From positions 1 through 18,329 of the forward strand of contig CAYVMC010000034.1 of NCBI GenBank assembly GCA_964452495.1: 18,329 nucleotides of DNA. Direction: 5' to 3'. The stretch comes from CALUTH01 sp964452495 (lineage in GTDB: Bacteria; Cyanobacteriota; Vampirovibrionia; Gastranaerophilales; Gastranaerophilaceae). The notes under the pieces were generated by a model that was not told the DNA's origin, searched no databases, and was given only the letters and a program-made list of their open reading frames with translations. The position numbers and the translations under genes are program-made. This document shows, piece by piece, positions 1 through 8,284 of this stretch (positions within the stretch are counted from its first letter, which is position 1; each line of letters starts with the position of its first letter).

Positions 1-1
1 G

Positions 2-325
2 GCTTGGTTCTATGATTCTGAATACGACGCAGCCGGAAATAATACGCGGTATATAACTTATAACTCAGATGGCAGCGTGAGAATGTTCTTCTCTGAGAGT
101 GAATACGACGCAGCCGGAAATGAAACGCGGGTTATATTTTATAACCAAGATTGCAGCGTGGCTGGGTTCTATGATTTCGAATACGACGCAGCCGGAAATA
201 AAACGCGGTATATAGGTTATAACTCAGATGGCAGCGTGGATTGGTTCTATGATTGTGAATACGATGCAGACGGCAACAAAATACGGGAGGTAAAGTATAA
301 TCCCGATGGCACTGTCCGGCAGTAA
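2..325 (+). CDS. YD-repeat (Rhs-like) protein, C-terminal fragment
   Basis: The reading frame is open from base 2, so the gene starts upstream of the window; only the last 107 codons are seen. It consists of repeats of the form EYDAAGNxTRxIxYNxDGSV followed by FYDxE, in units of 27, 26 and 26 residues plus a final partial unit, ending YNPDGTVRQ. The spacing of Tyr-Asp and Gly-Asn pairs resembles YD/Rhs-type beta repeats, which in known families form extracellular or shell-like structures. No enzymatic or toxin domain follows the repeats; the protein simply stops. An internal ATG at 77 is only an in-repeat methionine, not a likely start. It converges with rlmH, 24 bases away, and I see no convincing terminator between them. 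The function is unknown. Confidence 0.75.
   Translation, partial: AWFYDSEYDAAGNNTRYITYNSDGSVRMFFSESEYDAAGNETRVIFYNQDCSVAGFYDFEYDAAGNKTRYIGYNSDGSVDWFYDCEYDADGNKIREVKYNPDGTVRQ
20..322 (+). repeat. Tandem 78-81 bp coding repeats
   Basis: The sequence gaatacgacgcagccggaaa starts at 20, 101 and 179, and a diverged version starts at 257. The period is 81 bp then 78 bp twice. The first half of each unit is almost unchanged at the DNA level while the second half varies. This suggests recent expansion of the YD-repeat gene. Confidence 0.9.
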
Positions 326-349
326 AATCCAAACGGCACCGGCGTTATT

Positions 350-820
350 CTATTTGTGGTACGCTTCGTTTTTTATAATCTTGAATGCACGGTAAATCTG
401 TTCTGTCAGTATTAGTCTTGCAAACTCATGCAGAAATGTCATTTTTGAAATACTTAGTTTAAAATCTGCCCTGTTTGATACCTTTTGCGAGATACCGTGT
501 GATGAACCGATGACAAAAACTACTTCTCCAATTCCTGAGTGGTTTAGTTCATTGATTTTGGCCGCAAATGCTTCTGATGATAACTGCTTTCCGTTAATCT
601 CTAAGGTAATTACGTAATTATCCGGCTTTATACAGTTTAAAATCCTGACGGCTTCTGTATCAAGAGCTTTTTCTATCAATGTGTCTTCGTAAACCTGTTC
701 AGGTTTTATTTCTATAACATCAACAGGACAATACGGCTGAATGCGTTTAATAAATTCAGCCGTACCATCTTTTAAATATGCTTCTTTTAATTTTCCGAGT
801 GCTATTATCTTAATTTTCAT
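350..820 (-). CDS. rlmH: 23S rRNA (pseudouridine-1915-N3)-methyltransferase RlmH
   Basis: This is a 156-residue SPOUT-fold methyltransferase, the usual RlmH length (about 155-160). The family methylates pseudouridine 1915 in helix 69 of 23S rRNA on assembled 70S ribosomes, using S-adenosylmethionine. The start is taken at the ATG at 820 (MKIKIIALGKLKEAYL), matching the family's N-terminus; a 12-codon upstream extension is open but not family-like. The knot region shows FVIGSSHGIS, where most homologues have FVIGGADG or similar. The C-terminal signature is clear: LSISKMTFLHEFARLIL followed by TEQIYRAFKIIKNEAYHK. The start codon lies inside the end of the mscS-type gene (11-bp overlap), so translational coupling in the pcrA-mscS-rlmH operon is likely. 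Confidence 0.95.
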   Translation of the reverse strand: MKIKIIALGKLKEAYLKDGTAEFIKRIQPYCPVDVIEIKPEQVYEDTLIEKALDTEAVRILNCIKPDNYVITLEINGKQLSSEAFAAKINELNHSGIGEVVFVIGSSHGISQKVSNRADFKLSISKMTFLHEFARLILTEQIYRAFKIIKNEAYHK

Positions 821-1661
821 TCTTTTGAACGTACACCGTTTGTGACGGGAATGCAAATTCTATTCCTTCTTCACGGTATCTTCTTATAATTTCACGTATG
901 ACGGCATCTTTTATAAGGCAAAATTCTGCCCAAATACGTGTTCTTGTGTTTACATACAATCTCAATGTAATCTGACTGTCATCTAAAGAGCTTACAAATG
1001 CAAGCGGGTCATTTTCAACCTGCGGATTATCAATGGCAACTGCTCTTAGTATTTCAACAGCACGTGCGATTTTTTCGTTGGAGGTTGAATATTCAATTCC
1101 TATAAGCATATCTATTCTACGTGCTTTTATGGTTGTAATATTTGTTATGGCAGAATTTGCCATGAGGTTATTCGGGATATTGATAATATAGTTATCCATT
1201 GTAATAAGTTTGGTGGAACGTAAATTTATGTCTGCAACGGTTCCCTCCATATTATTGAATTTTATATAATCCCCTACTTTATAAACTTTATCCCAGATAA
1301 CCGAAAAAGAACCGAATACATTTGCAATTGTTTCTTTTGCGGCAAAACCTACCGCCATACCTGCTATACCAAAACCGGCAATAAGAGAGGTTACCGAATA
1401 ACCATTTGATTGCAAGAAGGAGGCTGTAATTATAAATAGAATTAATATCTTAAGAACTTTGATTAAAACAGGCACAATTCTTAGAATTGGTGCTTCGTGC
1501 TTGCGATTTTTGAGTTTTTCTTGAACTTTTATGTATAATAAATCAAGTGATTTTAGGGCAATGTAAGCAACAATGATATTTACAATAATACTGAAAATGA
1601 ATACTCTATGACTGATAAAAAATTTACCGATATTTTCTAATAATTGTTTCTCAAATTCCAT
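810..1661 (-). CDS. MscS-family small-conductance mechanosensitive channel
   Basis: This is a 283-residue inner-membrane protein of normal MscS length. The family opens under membrane tension to release solutes during osmotic downshock. The N-terminus has hydrophobic segments at about residues 15-40 and 65-90, followed by the Gly/Ala-rich pore helix GFGIAGMAVGFAAKETIANV. Next comes the beta domain motif VGDYIKFNNMEGTVADINLR and then IPNNLMANSAITN, all typical of MscS. The cytoplasmic alpha/beta C-terminus is complete. A GGAG/AGGA Shine-Dalgarno lies just before the ATG at 1661. It starts 16 bp after pcrA and overlaps rlmH by 11 bp. There is no extra sensor domain or TM extension. Confidence 0.93.
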   Translation of the reverse strand: MEFEKQLLENIGKFFISHRVFIFSIIVNIIVAYIALKSLDLLYIKVQEKLKNRKHEAPILRIVPVLIKVLKILILFIITASFLQSNGYSVTSLIAGFGIAGMAVGFAAKETIANVFGSFSVIWDKVYKVGDYIKFNNMEGTVADINLRSTKLITMDNYIINIPNNLMANSAITNITTIKARRIDMLIGIEYSTSNEKIARAVEILRAVAIDNPQVENDPLAFVSSLDDSQITLRLYVNTRTRIWAEFCLIKDAVIREIIRRYREEGIEFAFPSQTVYVQKNEN

Positions 1662-1677
1662 TTATCCTGCTCCAGTT

Positions 1678-4170
1678 TTAGAATTTTTTTAGTTTTGCAT
1701 AGCTTGCATCCATAGCCTTTTTCCCTTTGGCACCAAAATCAATAGTATACATTGTGCTTGAGCCAACCTGTATAACTTCAACAATATGCCCGACTCCTAA
1801 TTTTTCGTGAAAAACCCGTTCACCTTCGTTGAAGTAGTACTCCACATGACCGGATGTTATATCCTGTTCTCGTTGATGTGTAAGTTCTTCCTGTGCTTTT
1901 TCATTTTTACGTTTTTCTTCAAGCATCCGTTTTATGGCATTATCTTCAAAGAATTTATCAGCTCGTTCTTTGCTTTTTTCAATATTTTTTTGAGATTTTA
2001 CTAGTATTGTTCTTGCCGGAGATGTTTGCGGTCGTTTCGGGTAAGAAACCGGCTGACTGTTTGTATTATTGTAAATCTTTTTTGTCCCCGGGGCTGTAAA
2101 ATTACTTCCAAATCCGCTTACAGGTTTTACATACCCGTCATTGTCAAAAGTGGATTTTCCTGTTTTAATTTTATCCACGGCATTCTTAAAGGTTCTTGTT
2201 ACGTAACCTGCACTTGATTGTTGTACATCAAGCAGCTTTACCGGAATTTCCTCTAAAAACCGGCTTGGATTGTAATACTTGTATTCCCCCCACATCTGGC
2301 GGCGCTTTGCGTTTAGCAGATACAATTTTTCTTCCGCACGGGTAACACCTACATACATTAACCTGCGTTCTTCTTCTACTTCCGATGCTGAATTGAATGT
2401 CCGCTGTGACGGGAAAATGCCTTCATCCATACCGGCAAGGAATACTGTAGGAAACTCTAATCCCTTGGAGGAGTGCAAAGTCATAAGGGTTACGTTATTT
2501 GCGATTTCATCAAGTCCGTCAAGTTCCGAAACCAGTGATATTTGTGCTAGAAATTCACCAAATGCATTATTAATATCTTCCGGTTCAAAGTCATTTGCTA
2601 CGTTTACAAATTCCTGCAGGTTTTCAATTCTTGCTTCATCCTCCGGAGTATTTTGTGATTGCAGCTCTCTTATATATCCGCTTCTTTCAAGAACAAGTCC
2701 GATAAATTCATATAATTGATATTTTGGCTGTTCTTCTTTGAACTTATCAATAAGAGCGACAAAATCTTTGAGTTTTGTTGCTGTTCCTGACTTAATTGCA
2801 GGAATTTCGTTTAATCTTTTAACTGCCTGATACAGACTGATTTCGTTTGAGTCGGCAAAATCCTGTAAGTGTTTGATTGTTGTATCACCGATTGAACGCT
2901 TTGGTACATTGACAATCCTTTTAAAGCTTTGAGAATCATCCGGATTATAAATGAGTTTTAAATATGCTACTGCATCCTTAATTTCTTTTCTGTCGTAGAA
3001 CTTTAGTCCGCCGTAAATCCTGTACGGAATACCTGCCGCAATCATTGCTTCCTCTATTGCCCGTGACTGGGCATTTGTACGGTAGAGTACTGCAAATTGA
3101 TTATAATCTCCGGAAGTATTCTTTATGGTTGAAGCTATGTATGTTGCCTCGTCAGTTTCGTCCTCTGCCTCATATAATGTAATCTTTTCTCCGTCGCCCT
3201 TCTGTGAATAAAGAACTTTATCAACACGTTCTTCATTATTTTCAATTACAGCATTAGCGGCAGCAAGAATATTTGCTGTAGAACGGTAATTCTGCTCAAG
3301 TTTGATAATTTTTGTGTCTTTAAAATCTTTTTGGAAATTGAGAATAATTTTGAAATCGGCACCGCGCCAGCTGTAAATTGACTGGTCAACATCACCTACT
3401 ACGCATAACGAACGTTCAGGAGGGATTGTATCAAGATTGTTTGTATATAATGCTCTTACAAGCTGATACTGTGCCTGGTTTGTATCCTGAAATTCATCAA
3501 CCAGAATATGTTTGAATTTTTTATAATATCTTTCTCTTACCTCGTGATTTTGTTCAAGTAATTTAACAGCAAGCATAAGCATATCATCAAAATCTATTGA
3601 ATTATTATTTGTAAGAGTGTTTTCATACATTTCATAGATTTGTGCTATTCTCTGGGTTTTAAAATCACGTGCAAATGTCGCAAAATTATACGCATCTTCC
3701 ATTTTGTTCTTAGCATTGGATATGACGGCTTTTACGAGTTTTGGCTGGTAAAGCTTTTCATCAAGGTTGAGTTTTTTAATACACTGCTTGATTACCGCCA
3801 GAGAGTCCTGTTCATCGTATATTGAGAAATTCTTGTCCAGAAATCTTCCTGACTGGAACCGGTAGTTTTCAATATCCTGCCTCAATATACGCCCGCAAAT
3901 ACTGTGGAAGGTGCCTACCCACATGTATTTTACTACCTCTTCTCCCAGTATTGCTGCCAGACGCGCCCGCATTTCTTTTGCGGCTTTATTCGTAAATGTA
4001 ACTGCAAGAATATCCCTTGCACGGATTCCCGATTTAATCATATACGCTATGCGTGAGGTTAAAACCCTTGTTTTACCGCTGCCTGCGCCGGCTAATATAA
4101 GTAACGACCCGTTTATTGTTTTAACTGCTTCCAGCTGTTCCTGATTAAGATTGTTTAAAATGTTTTCCAT
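1678..4170 (-). CDS. pcrA: PcrA/UvrD superfamily 1A DNA helicase
   Basis: This 830-residue protein is an ATP-dependent 3'-5' DNA helicase used in nucleotide excision repair, clearing of replication-transcription conflicts and removal of RecA filaments. All SF1A motifs are visible: Walker A AGAGSGKT (27-34), TFTNKAAKEM (58-67), DEFQDT (225-230), GDVDQSIYSWRGA (259-271), QNYRST (293-298), TLHSSKGLEFPTVF (564-577) and ERRLMYVGVTRA (601-612). After a charged linker, residues about 780-830 form the Tudor-like domain of PcrA proteins (GERVFHEKLGVGHIVEV), which in Bacillus binds RNA polymerase. That domain favours PcrA over Rep. It is the first gene of its operon, with GGGA just before the ATG. It is divergent from the DprA-like gene. 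Confidence 0.96.
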   Translation of the reverse strand: MENILNNLNQEQLEAVKTINGSLLILAGAGSGKTRVLTSRIAYMIKSGIRARDILAVTFTNKAAKEMRARLAAILGEEVVKYMWVGTFHSICGRILRQDIENYRFQSGRFLDKNFSIYDEQDSLAVIKQCIKKLNLDEKLYQPKLVKAVISNAKNKMEDAYNFATFARDFKTQRIAQIYEMYENTLTNNNSIDFDDMLMLAVKLLEQNHEVRERYYKKFKHILVDEFQDTNQAQYQLVRALYTNNLDTIPPERSLCVVGDVDQSIYSWRGADFKIILNFQKDFKDTKIIKLEQNYRSTANILAAANAVIENNEERVDKVLYSQKGDGEKITLYEAEDETDEATYIASTIKNTSGDYNQFAVLYRTNAQSRAIEEAMIAAGIPYRIYGGLKFYDRKEIKDAVAYLKLIYNPDDSQSFKRIVNVPKRSIGDTTIKHLQDFADSNEISLYQAVKRLNEIPAIKSGTATKLKDFVALIDKFKEEQPKYQLYEFIGLVLERSGYIRELQSQNTPEDEARIENLQEFVNVANDFEPEDINNAFGEFLAQISLVSELDGLDEIANNVTLMTLHSSKGLEFPTVFLAGMDEGIFPSQRTFNSASEVEEERRLMYVGVTRAEEKLYLLNAKRRQMWGEYKYYNPSRFLEEIPVKLLDVQQSSAGYVTRTFKNAVDKIKTGKSTFDNDGYVKPVSGFGSNFTAPGTKKIYNNTNSQPVSYPKRPQTSPARTILVKSQKNIEKSKERADKFFEDNAIKRMLEEKRKNEKAQEELTHQREQDITSGHVEYYFNEGERVFHEKLGVGHIVEVIQVGSSTMYTIDFGAKGKKAMDASYAKLKKF

Positions 4171-4176
4171 TCCCTA

Positions 4177-4206
4177 TTCCCAAAATTACGTTTTTATGCT
4201 AGTATA
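4177..4206. promoter_or_regulatory. Divergent promoter with overlapping -10 boxes (pcrA / dprA-like)
   Basis: On the plus strand TTCCCA (4177-4182), a 17-bp spacer and TGCTAGTAT (extended -10, hexamer 4200-4205) point at the DprA-like gene. On the minus strand the same bases give TATACT (4206-4201) pointing at pcrA, with no good -35 box. The -10 boxes overlap by five bases, and an inverted repeat TATGCT / AGCATA (4195-4200, 4211-4216) flanks them. This was found by eye and not tested. Confidence 0.45.
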
Positions 4207-4258
4207 GTTCAGCATACTCAAAATAAATATTTTTTGCAATCAGAAAGCGGTAGGTAAA

Positions 4259-4840
4259 ATGACAGAAATTAAGAATCTTGGAGATGAAGAAGAAAAACAG
4301 CAGCAGGCTCAGATAATGGTGCCTGTAGATGATATGGATGTAGCACATTCGTCACCTGATACAGTTGACGAACTTGCTATGGAGCTTGCTACAATTAAGC
4401 AGCCTGCAAAAAGAATTGCCATAATCGGTTCAAGAAACCTTGCAATTACGCACCAGCAAATGATAGAAACTCTAACTACTGCGCTTGTACTGCAAGGAAA
4501 TACAATTATTACCTCCGGCGGTTCATGCGGTACAAATGCTGCGGCAATCCGCGGTGCAATGAAATCTAATCCGGATAAATTAAAAGTTATCCTTCCGCAG
4601 ACTATAGGGCAGCAGCCGAGTGATGTTCAGGATCAATTAATCGGGGTTCCGAATATCGTTGAACATGCAGACAGAGCAATGATGACTCTGGCTGATGCAT
4701 CAAGAGTTTGTAACAGAGAAATTATTGATGATTGCAATCAGTTAATCTGTTTTCTTTCTCATACTTCAAAAACTCTTCATACGGCAGTAGAATATGCCGA
4801 AGAGGGACACAAAGTAGTAACTGTTTTCTACTTGGATTAG
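4259..4840 (+). CDS. Stand-alone DprA/Smf-like Rossmann-fold protein (cyanobacterial type)
   Basis: This is a 193-residue soluble protein with an acidic, Gln-rich N-terminal tail (about 1-50) and one Rossmann-like domain. The DprA/Smf signatures are RIAIIGSRNLA (about 52-62), ITSGGSCGTNAAAIRGAM and later the acidic-histidine region NREIIDDCNQLICF. Canonical DprA loads RecA on single-stranded DNA during transformation, and normally carries extra N- or C-terminal domains that are absent here. From memory, cyanobacteria have a conserved protein of this size annotated 'DNA recombination-mediator protein A' with matching features (IITSG, RGAM, VILPQ, CNREII, LICF). Function as a true DprA is doubtful; a nucleotide- or nucleic-acid-binding role is likely. 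It leads an operon with the HEAT-like gene 3 bp downstream. RBS: TAGGT before the ATG. Confidence 0.75.
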   Translation: MTEIKNLGDEEEKQQQAQIMVPVDDMDVAHSSPDTVDELAMELATIKQPAKRIAIIGSRNLAITHQQMIETLTTALVLQGNTIITSGGSCGTNAAAIRGAMKSNPDKLKVILPQTIGQQPSDVQDQLIGVPNIVEHADRAMMTLADASRVCNREIIDDCNQLICFLSHTSKTLHTAVEYAEEGHKVVTVFYLD

Positions 4841-4843
4841 TCT

Positions 4844-6010
4844 ATGGAGATTTTAAAAAAACTTACCGGTAAAAATCCGGCAGAATACGAGCCTGCCGCA
4901 AAACAACTGATTGATGTTCCTGATGTGCTGCTCTTTAAAGAACTGGTAGCCAGAGATGATTATATGTTTGGCTTTGTTAAACATAACGTAGCCAGACGTA
5001 TCTTGGAAGCATGTAACGAAAATAATTATAAAAATTTATACTTGTTTTTACCTTACTATTCTCCATATTATGAGGACGTAATCATTTCGGTAATTTCAAG
5101 GTATGATGCGCAAAATGCAAAGGATAGAATGTTTGACCTCTTATCTTCTGGTACAGATGATGAGAAATGTTATGCCGCAAAGTTTTTTGTGCAGAACCCT
5201 GATGTTACTGCGGCTGAAGTTCTTCGCAGGTATGTTTTTTCAGAAAATGAGTATCTTTCAACAAATTCTATTGATGCGCTTAAAAAGCTTAATGATGAAG
5301 AAGCTTTCAAGCTAGGGCTTGCAAAATTGGATTCAGATGATGATTATGAGGTGTATAGCGGAGTAAAACTTCTCACAAGGTGGGGAGATGCTTCACTAGC
5401 AGGCAGGCTGTATGATGTTATGAGAAAGTCATCAATTCCGGAATATGTTGCTCTTGAAATAAATTCTCTTGAGCCGTTTATAAACGGTTTAAACGGTGAA
5501 TATGCAGAAATGGCTGCTCTGGCACTCTGTCATATTTTATCAGGATTAGGGGAATTGATACCGCTTGATTCTATATTTGAACTTAATATGACGGAAGTTC
5601 TTGAAAGGCTTTCCGTATCCCGTGAGAGTTACGCTGCGGTTGTTCTTATGATGGCGAAGAGGCTTTTTACGGAAATATCAGATAATGATGAATACTTGTT
5701 TGACTTAGATAAGAATACAAAGGATGAAGTTGCCCAAATCTGTTCAATTTTGTCAAATATATCCGCAGCCGGTCTTGAGAGTGCAATCTGTGAAGAAGCG
5801 TATGAAGAGAGTCCGTTTATTTGTTTTGTAATAGGATTTCTAAATGACGTGCCGACAATGCTGTCACTGCTTGAAGGGGATAATCAAACGGTTATTTTGA
5901 GTACAATGGAGCGTTTGAAAACTCTTGGGCTGCTTAATGACGAGTATAAAGCAAAGGGGCTTTCTCGGATTACAAATGATAATATAAGACCGGTAGCTGA
6001 GGCACTTTAG
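4844..6010 (+). CDS. HEAT-repeat-like helical protein, function unknown
   Basis: This 388-residue, Leu/Asp/Glu-rich protein has no signal peptide or membrane span. The middle (about residues 85-215) reads as paired helices of HEAT type, for example DDEKCYAAKFFVQNPD, then LSTNSIDALKKLNDEEAFKL, then YEVYSGVKLLTRWGDASLA. The C-terminal half (about 220-388) is also helical but less regular. Proteins of this type are usually scaffolds or protein-interaction surfaces. The start codon is only 3 bp after the DprA-like stop and has no strong Shine-Dalgarno, so it is probably translated by coupling. The next gene also encodes a helical-repeat protein (TPR), so the operon seems to make an interaction module. 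I do not recognise a specific family. Confidence 0.7.
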   Translation: MEILKKLTGKNPAEYEPAAKQLIDVPDVLLFKELVARDDYMFGFVKHNVARRILEACNENNYKNLYLFLPYYSPYYEDVIISVISRYDAQNAKDRMFDLLSSGTDDEKCYAAKFFVQNPDVTAAEVLRRYVFSENEYLSTNSIDALKKLNDEEAFKLGLAKLDSDDDYEVYSGVKLLTRWGDASLAGRLYDVMRKSSIPEYVALEINSLEPFINGLNGEYAEMAALALCHILSGLGELIPLDSIFELNMTEVLERLSVSRESYAAVVLMMAKRLFTEISDNDEYLFDLDKNTKDEVAQICSILSNISAAGLESAICEEAYEESPFICFVIGFLNDVPTMLSLLEGDNQTVILSTMERLKTLGLLNDEYKAKGLSRITNDNIRPVAEAL

Positions 6011-6053
6011 CCTGCTTGATATCAGGCTGTGTTTGGATAATAATACGGGTATT

Positions 6054-7811
6054 ATGAATACATTGGATGAGATAAATGATTTAATATCAGCAAACAAGTT
6101 TGATGAAGCTAAAGCTGCTTTAAAAGAGATTATAGAATCAGAACCGGATAATTTTGAATATAAAAAACTGCTGGGGCTGGTTAATATTAATTTGAACAAT
6201 TATGTTGAAGCAAAATCTGATTTTAAAGAGGTCATAAAATACAATCCGGAGGATGCGACATCTTGGTTTTATCTTGGAAACTGCTATGACTCTCTTGATA
6301 ATTATCAGGAGGCGGAAGAGGCCTTTAAGAAGGTTTTGGAATTACGACCGGATTACTCGGAAGGGTATAAGAGTCTTGCGCTTGTCTATATGAAACAGGG
6401 TAAATACAAGAAGACAACTGAGTGTGCACAAAGGGGGGCGGAAATAGAGCCGGAAGAGTATATATTTCCATATCTGATTGGTACATCTTTTATGGCTGAG
6501 AAGGAATTTGAGAACGCTATTGTTTTTTATAACAAAGCACGTGAACTGGCAGGTAATAATCCTCAGGTTATTAATAGTCTTGGAACCTGTTATCTTACCA
6601 TGGGAAAGAATGATAAAGCTTTGCAGGTTTATCTTGAAGCTCTTGAGGCAAATCCTGATGATGCGCTTGCAAATTATAACGTGGGTTCTGTATATCAGCT
6701 TTTAAACCAGCATGAAAAAGCGTGTGTGTATTTTGAAAAAGCAAATAATATTGAAGAATCAGAAACATTTCTTGTTGCGTGGGCATTGTCTTTAATGAAA
6801 ATTCCGGTGCTTGATAAAGCTATAGAGATTTATAAAAAACTTGCTCTTGCGCATCCGGAAAAGATTAATTACAGGTACAATATGGTACTGTGTTACGAAG
6901 AAAAGGGCGAGTATGATACAGCAATAAAGCTTCTTGAAAGTATTGTCATGGGAAATCCGCAATTTTTAATGCCTGCACAGAAGCTTGCAGCTCTTTATAT
7001 AGAAACAGGAGAACTGAGGAAAGCAAAAGATATTTATGACAGAATAATTCTAAAGAACAAAGTCAATGCCGAGGTTTTTTACCAGTATGCAATTTTGTCA
7101 ACGCAGCTTTGTGATACGGATACCGCAGAAAAAATTTTGAAAAAAGTTATAAAAATGAACCCGAATGTTGCAAAAGCACATAAAGATTTGGGTGTCATAT
7201 ATCTTGGTAAACGTTTGTTTGATTGGGCTGAGGATGAATTTAATACAGCTATATCTTTAGCACCAGATGATATTGATATAGTGTTTGAATATGCAAACTA
7301 TTTGTACTCAATAGCAGATTACAAAAAAGCGGACGAATATTATGCAAAAGCAATGAGTCTTGCCCCTAATTCAATAATAAAAACATTTACAGCATTAAAC
7401 AAACTGGCATTAAATGATATAGACTCTGCAAAGACTCTAATACTGGATGCCTTGCACACTGCGGGGGATCATGAGTATATTCTCTTTGTTGCTGGAAGGG
7501 TATTCTTTGCGCTTAAAGATTACGATTGCGCAAAAAGTTATCTTATTAAAGCACTTGAACGTAAAGTAAGCGATGATACAATGAATCTTCTCGGGCTTAC
7601 TTATTTTGAACTTGGAGAGTATGAACAGGCGAATAATATTTTCTTGAAACTGATTGAGAAAAATCCTAGAAATACAATTTTACTGTTAAATTCAGCAAAA
7701 TGTTATGAAAAGTTAGACAATCAGGATGATGCGTTGGCGCAGGCAGAAAAGCTGCTTGATATTTTCCCCGATTGTGAGGATGCGCTGGAGCTTATAAGGC
7801 GTGTTTCTTAA
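6054..7811 (+). CDS. Large tetratricopeptide-repeat (TPR) protein
   Basis: This is a 585-residue protein made almost entirely of 34-residue TPR units from near residue 1 to the C-terminus. Clear examples are SWFYLGNCYDSLDNYQEAEE, EGYKSLALVYMKQGKYKKTT and NLLGLTYFELGEYEQANNIF. There is no signal peptide, membrane span or catalytic domain, so it is probably a cytoplasmic scaffold or chaperone-like adaptor. The ATG at 6054 gives a good helix start (MNTLDEINDLISANKFDEA). A TTG at 6033 in the same frame would add seven residues and has a better-spaced AGG (6024-6026), so the start is uncertain. It lies 43 bp after the HEAT-like gene in the same direction and is probably the last gene of that operon. 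Confidence 0.88.
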   Translation: MNTLDEINDLISANKFDEAKAALKEIIESEPDNFEYKKLLGLVNINLNNYVEAKSDFKEVIKYNPEDATSWFYLGNCYDSLDNYQEAEEAFKKVLELRPDYSEGYKSLALVYMKQGKYKKTTECAQRGAEIEPEEYIFPYLIGTSFMAEKEFENAIVFYNKARELAGNNPQVINSLGTCYLTMGKNDKALQVYLEALEANPDDALANYNVGSVYQLLNQHEKACVYFEKANNIEESETFLVAWALSLMKIPVLDKAIEIYKKLALAHPEKINYRYNMVLCYEEKGEYDTAIKLLESIVMGNPQFLMPAQKLAALYIETGELRKAKDIYDRIILKNKVNAEVFYQYAILSTQLCDTDTAEKILKKVIKMNPNVAKAHKDLGVIYLGKRLFDWAEDEFNTAISLAPDDIDIVFEYANYLYSIADYKKADEYYAKAMSLAPNSIIKTFTALNKLALNDIDSAKTLILDALHTAGDHEYILFVAGRVFFALKDYDCAKSYLIKALERKVSDDTMNLLGLTYFELGEYEQANNIFLKLIEKNPRNTILLLNSAKCYEKLDNQDDALAQAEKLLDIFPDCEDALELIRRVS

Positions 7812-7839
7812 GGTTTTGTTTACAGGAATTTACAATTAC

Positions 7840-7868
7840 TTGCTTTTAAAATCGCTTCGCGCTAAAAT
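7840..7868 (+). promoter_or_regulatory. rpmE promoter
   Basis: TTGCTT (7840-7845), a 17-bp spacer and TAAAAT (7863-7868) fit a sigma70-type promoter. The predicted start near 7875 leaves a leader of about 50 nt before rpmE. Confidence 0.6.
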
Positions 7869-7889
7869 ATTGGTGGTCGAAATATAGTA

Positions 7890-7909
7890 TTCAAGTTTGG
7901 AATCTTGAA
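7890..7909 (+). promoter_or_regulatory. Hairpin in the rpmE leader
   Basis: TTCAAG (7890-7895) and CTTGAA (7904-7909) pair across an 8-nt loop, ending 9 nt before the AGCAGG Shine-Dalgarno region. L31 is known to bind its own mRNA leader in other bacteria, so this could be an autoregulatory site. The hairpin is short and AT-rich, so confidence is low. Confidence 0.35.
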
Positions 7910-7926
7910 AAGAAAGCAGGTACAAA

Positions 7927-8127
7927 ATGAAAAAAGGTATTCACCCTGATTATAAAAAAACGGTTGTAAAGTGTGTTTGCGGTAACGAAATAGAGACAGG
8001 TTCTGTATTAGATAATATTACTGTTGAAATTTGTTCTAACTGTCACCCGTTTTATACCGGTCAACAAAAAATCCTTGACTCTGAAGGGCGTGTTGAAAGA
8101 TTTAGAAAACGTTACGGTACAAAATAA
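7927..8127 (+). CDS. rpmE: 50S ribosomal protein L31 (zinc-binding type)
   Basis: This 66-residue protein has the L31 N-terminus MKKGIHPDY and the C-terminus RVERFRKRYGTK. The four zinc-ligand cysteines of the C+ type are present: Cys16 and Cys18 (CVC), Cys36 and Cys39 (CSNC), followed by the signature HPFYTGQQK. L31 bridges the two ribosomal subunits. C+ forms bind zinc and are typically replaced by a C- paralogue under zinc limitation in bacteria that have one; no paralogue is seen here. It is a single-gene unit with its own promoter upstream and terminator downstream. Confidence 0.97.
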   Translation: MKKGIHPDYKKTVVKCVCGNEIETGSVLDNITVEICSNCHPFYTGQQKILDSEGRVERFRKRYGTK

Positions 8128-8134
8128 ATATTAT

Positions 8135-8163
8135 AAAAAGGGACTTGTAAAAGTCCTTTTTTT
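8135..8163 (+). terminator. Rho-independent terminator after rpmE
   Basis: GGGACTT (8140-8146) pairs with AAGTCCT (8151-8157) across a GTAA loop, preceded by five A and followed by a T run (8157-8163). It starts 7 bases after the rpmE stop. Confidence 0.88.
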
Positions 8164-8220
8164 ATTGGTAACTGAAATCCATCGGCAGGTCTATTTCTGC
8201 TGTGTTTGTAAGTGCTGATA

Positions 8221-8249
8221 TTTACGTAGTAAAAAATTTGTGCTAAAAT
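8221..8249 (+). promoter_or_regulatory. yajQ promoter (extended -10)
   Basis: TTTACG (8221-8226), a 17-bp spacer and TGCTAAAAT (hexamer 8244-8249) form an extended -10 promoter. Transcription would begin near 8256, which supports translation from 8285 rather than from the upstream in-frame codon at 8240. Confidence 0.6.
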
Positions 8250-8284
8250 GTCATTCACTGGTAAGAAAAAAGGAGTTTAAGACT

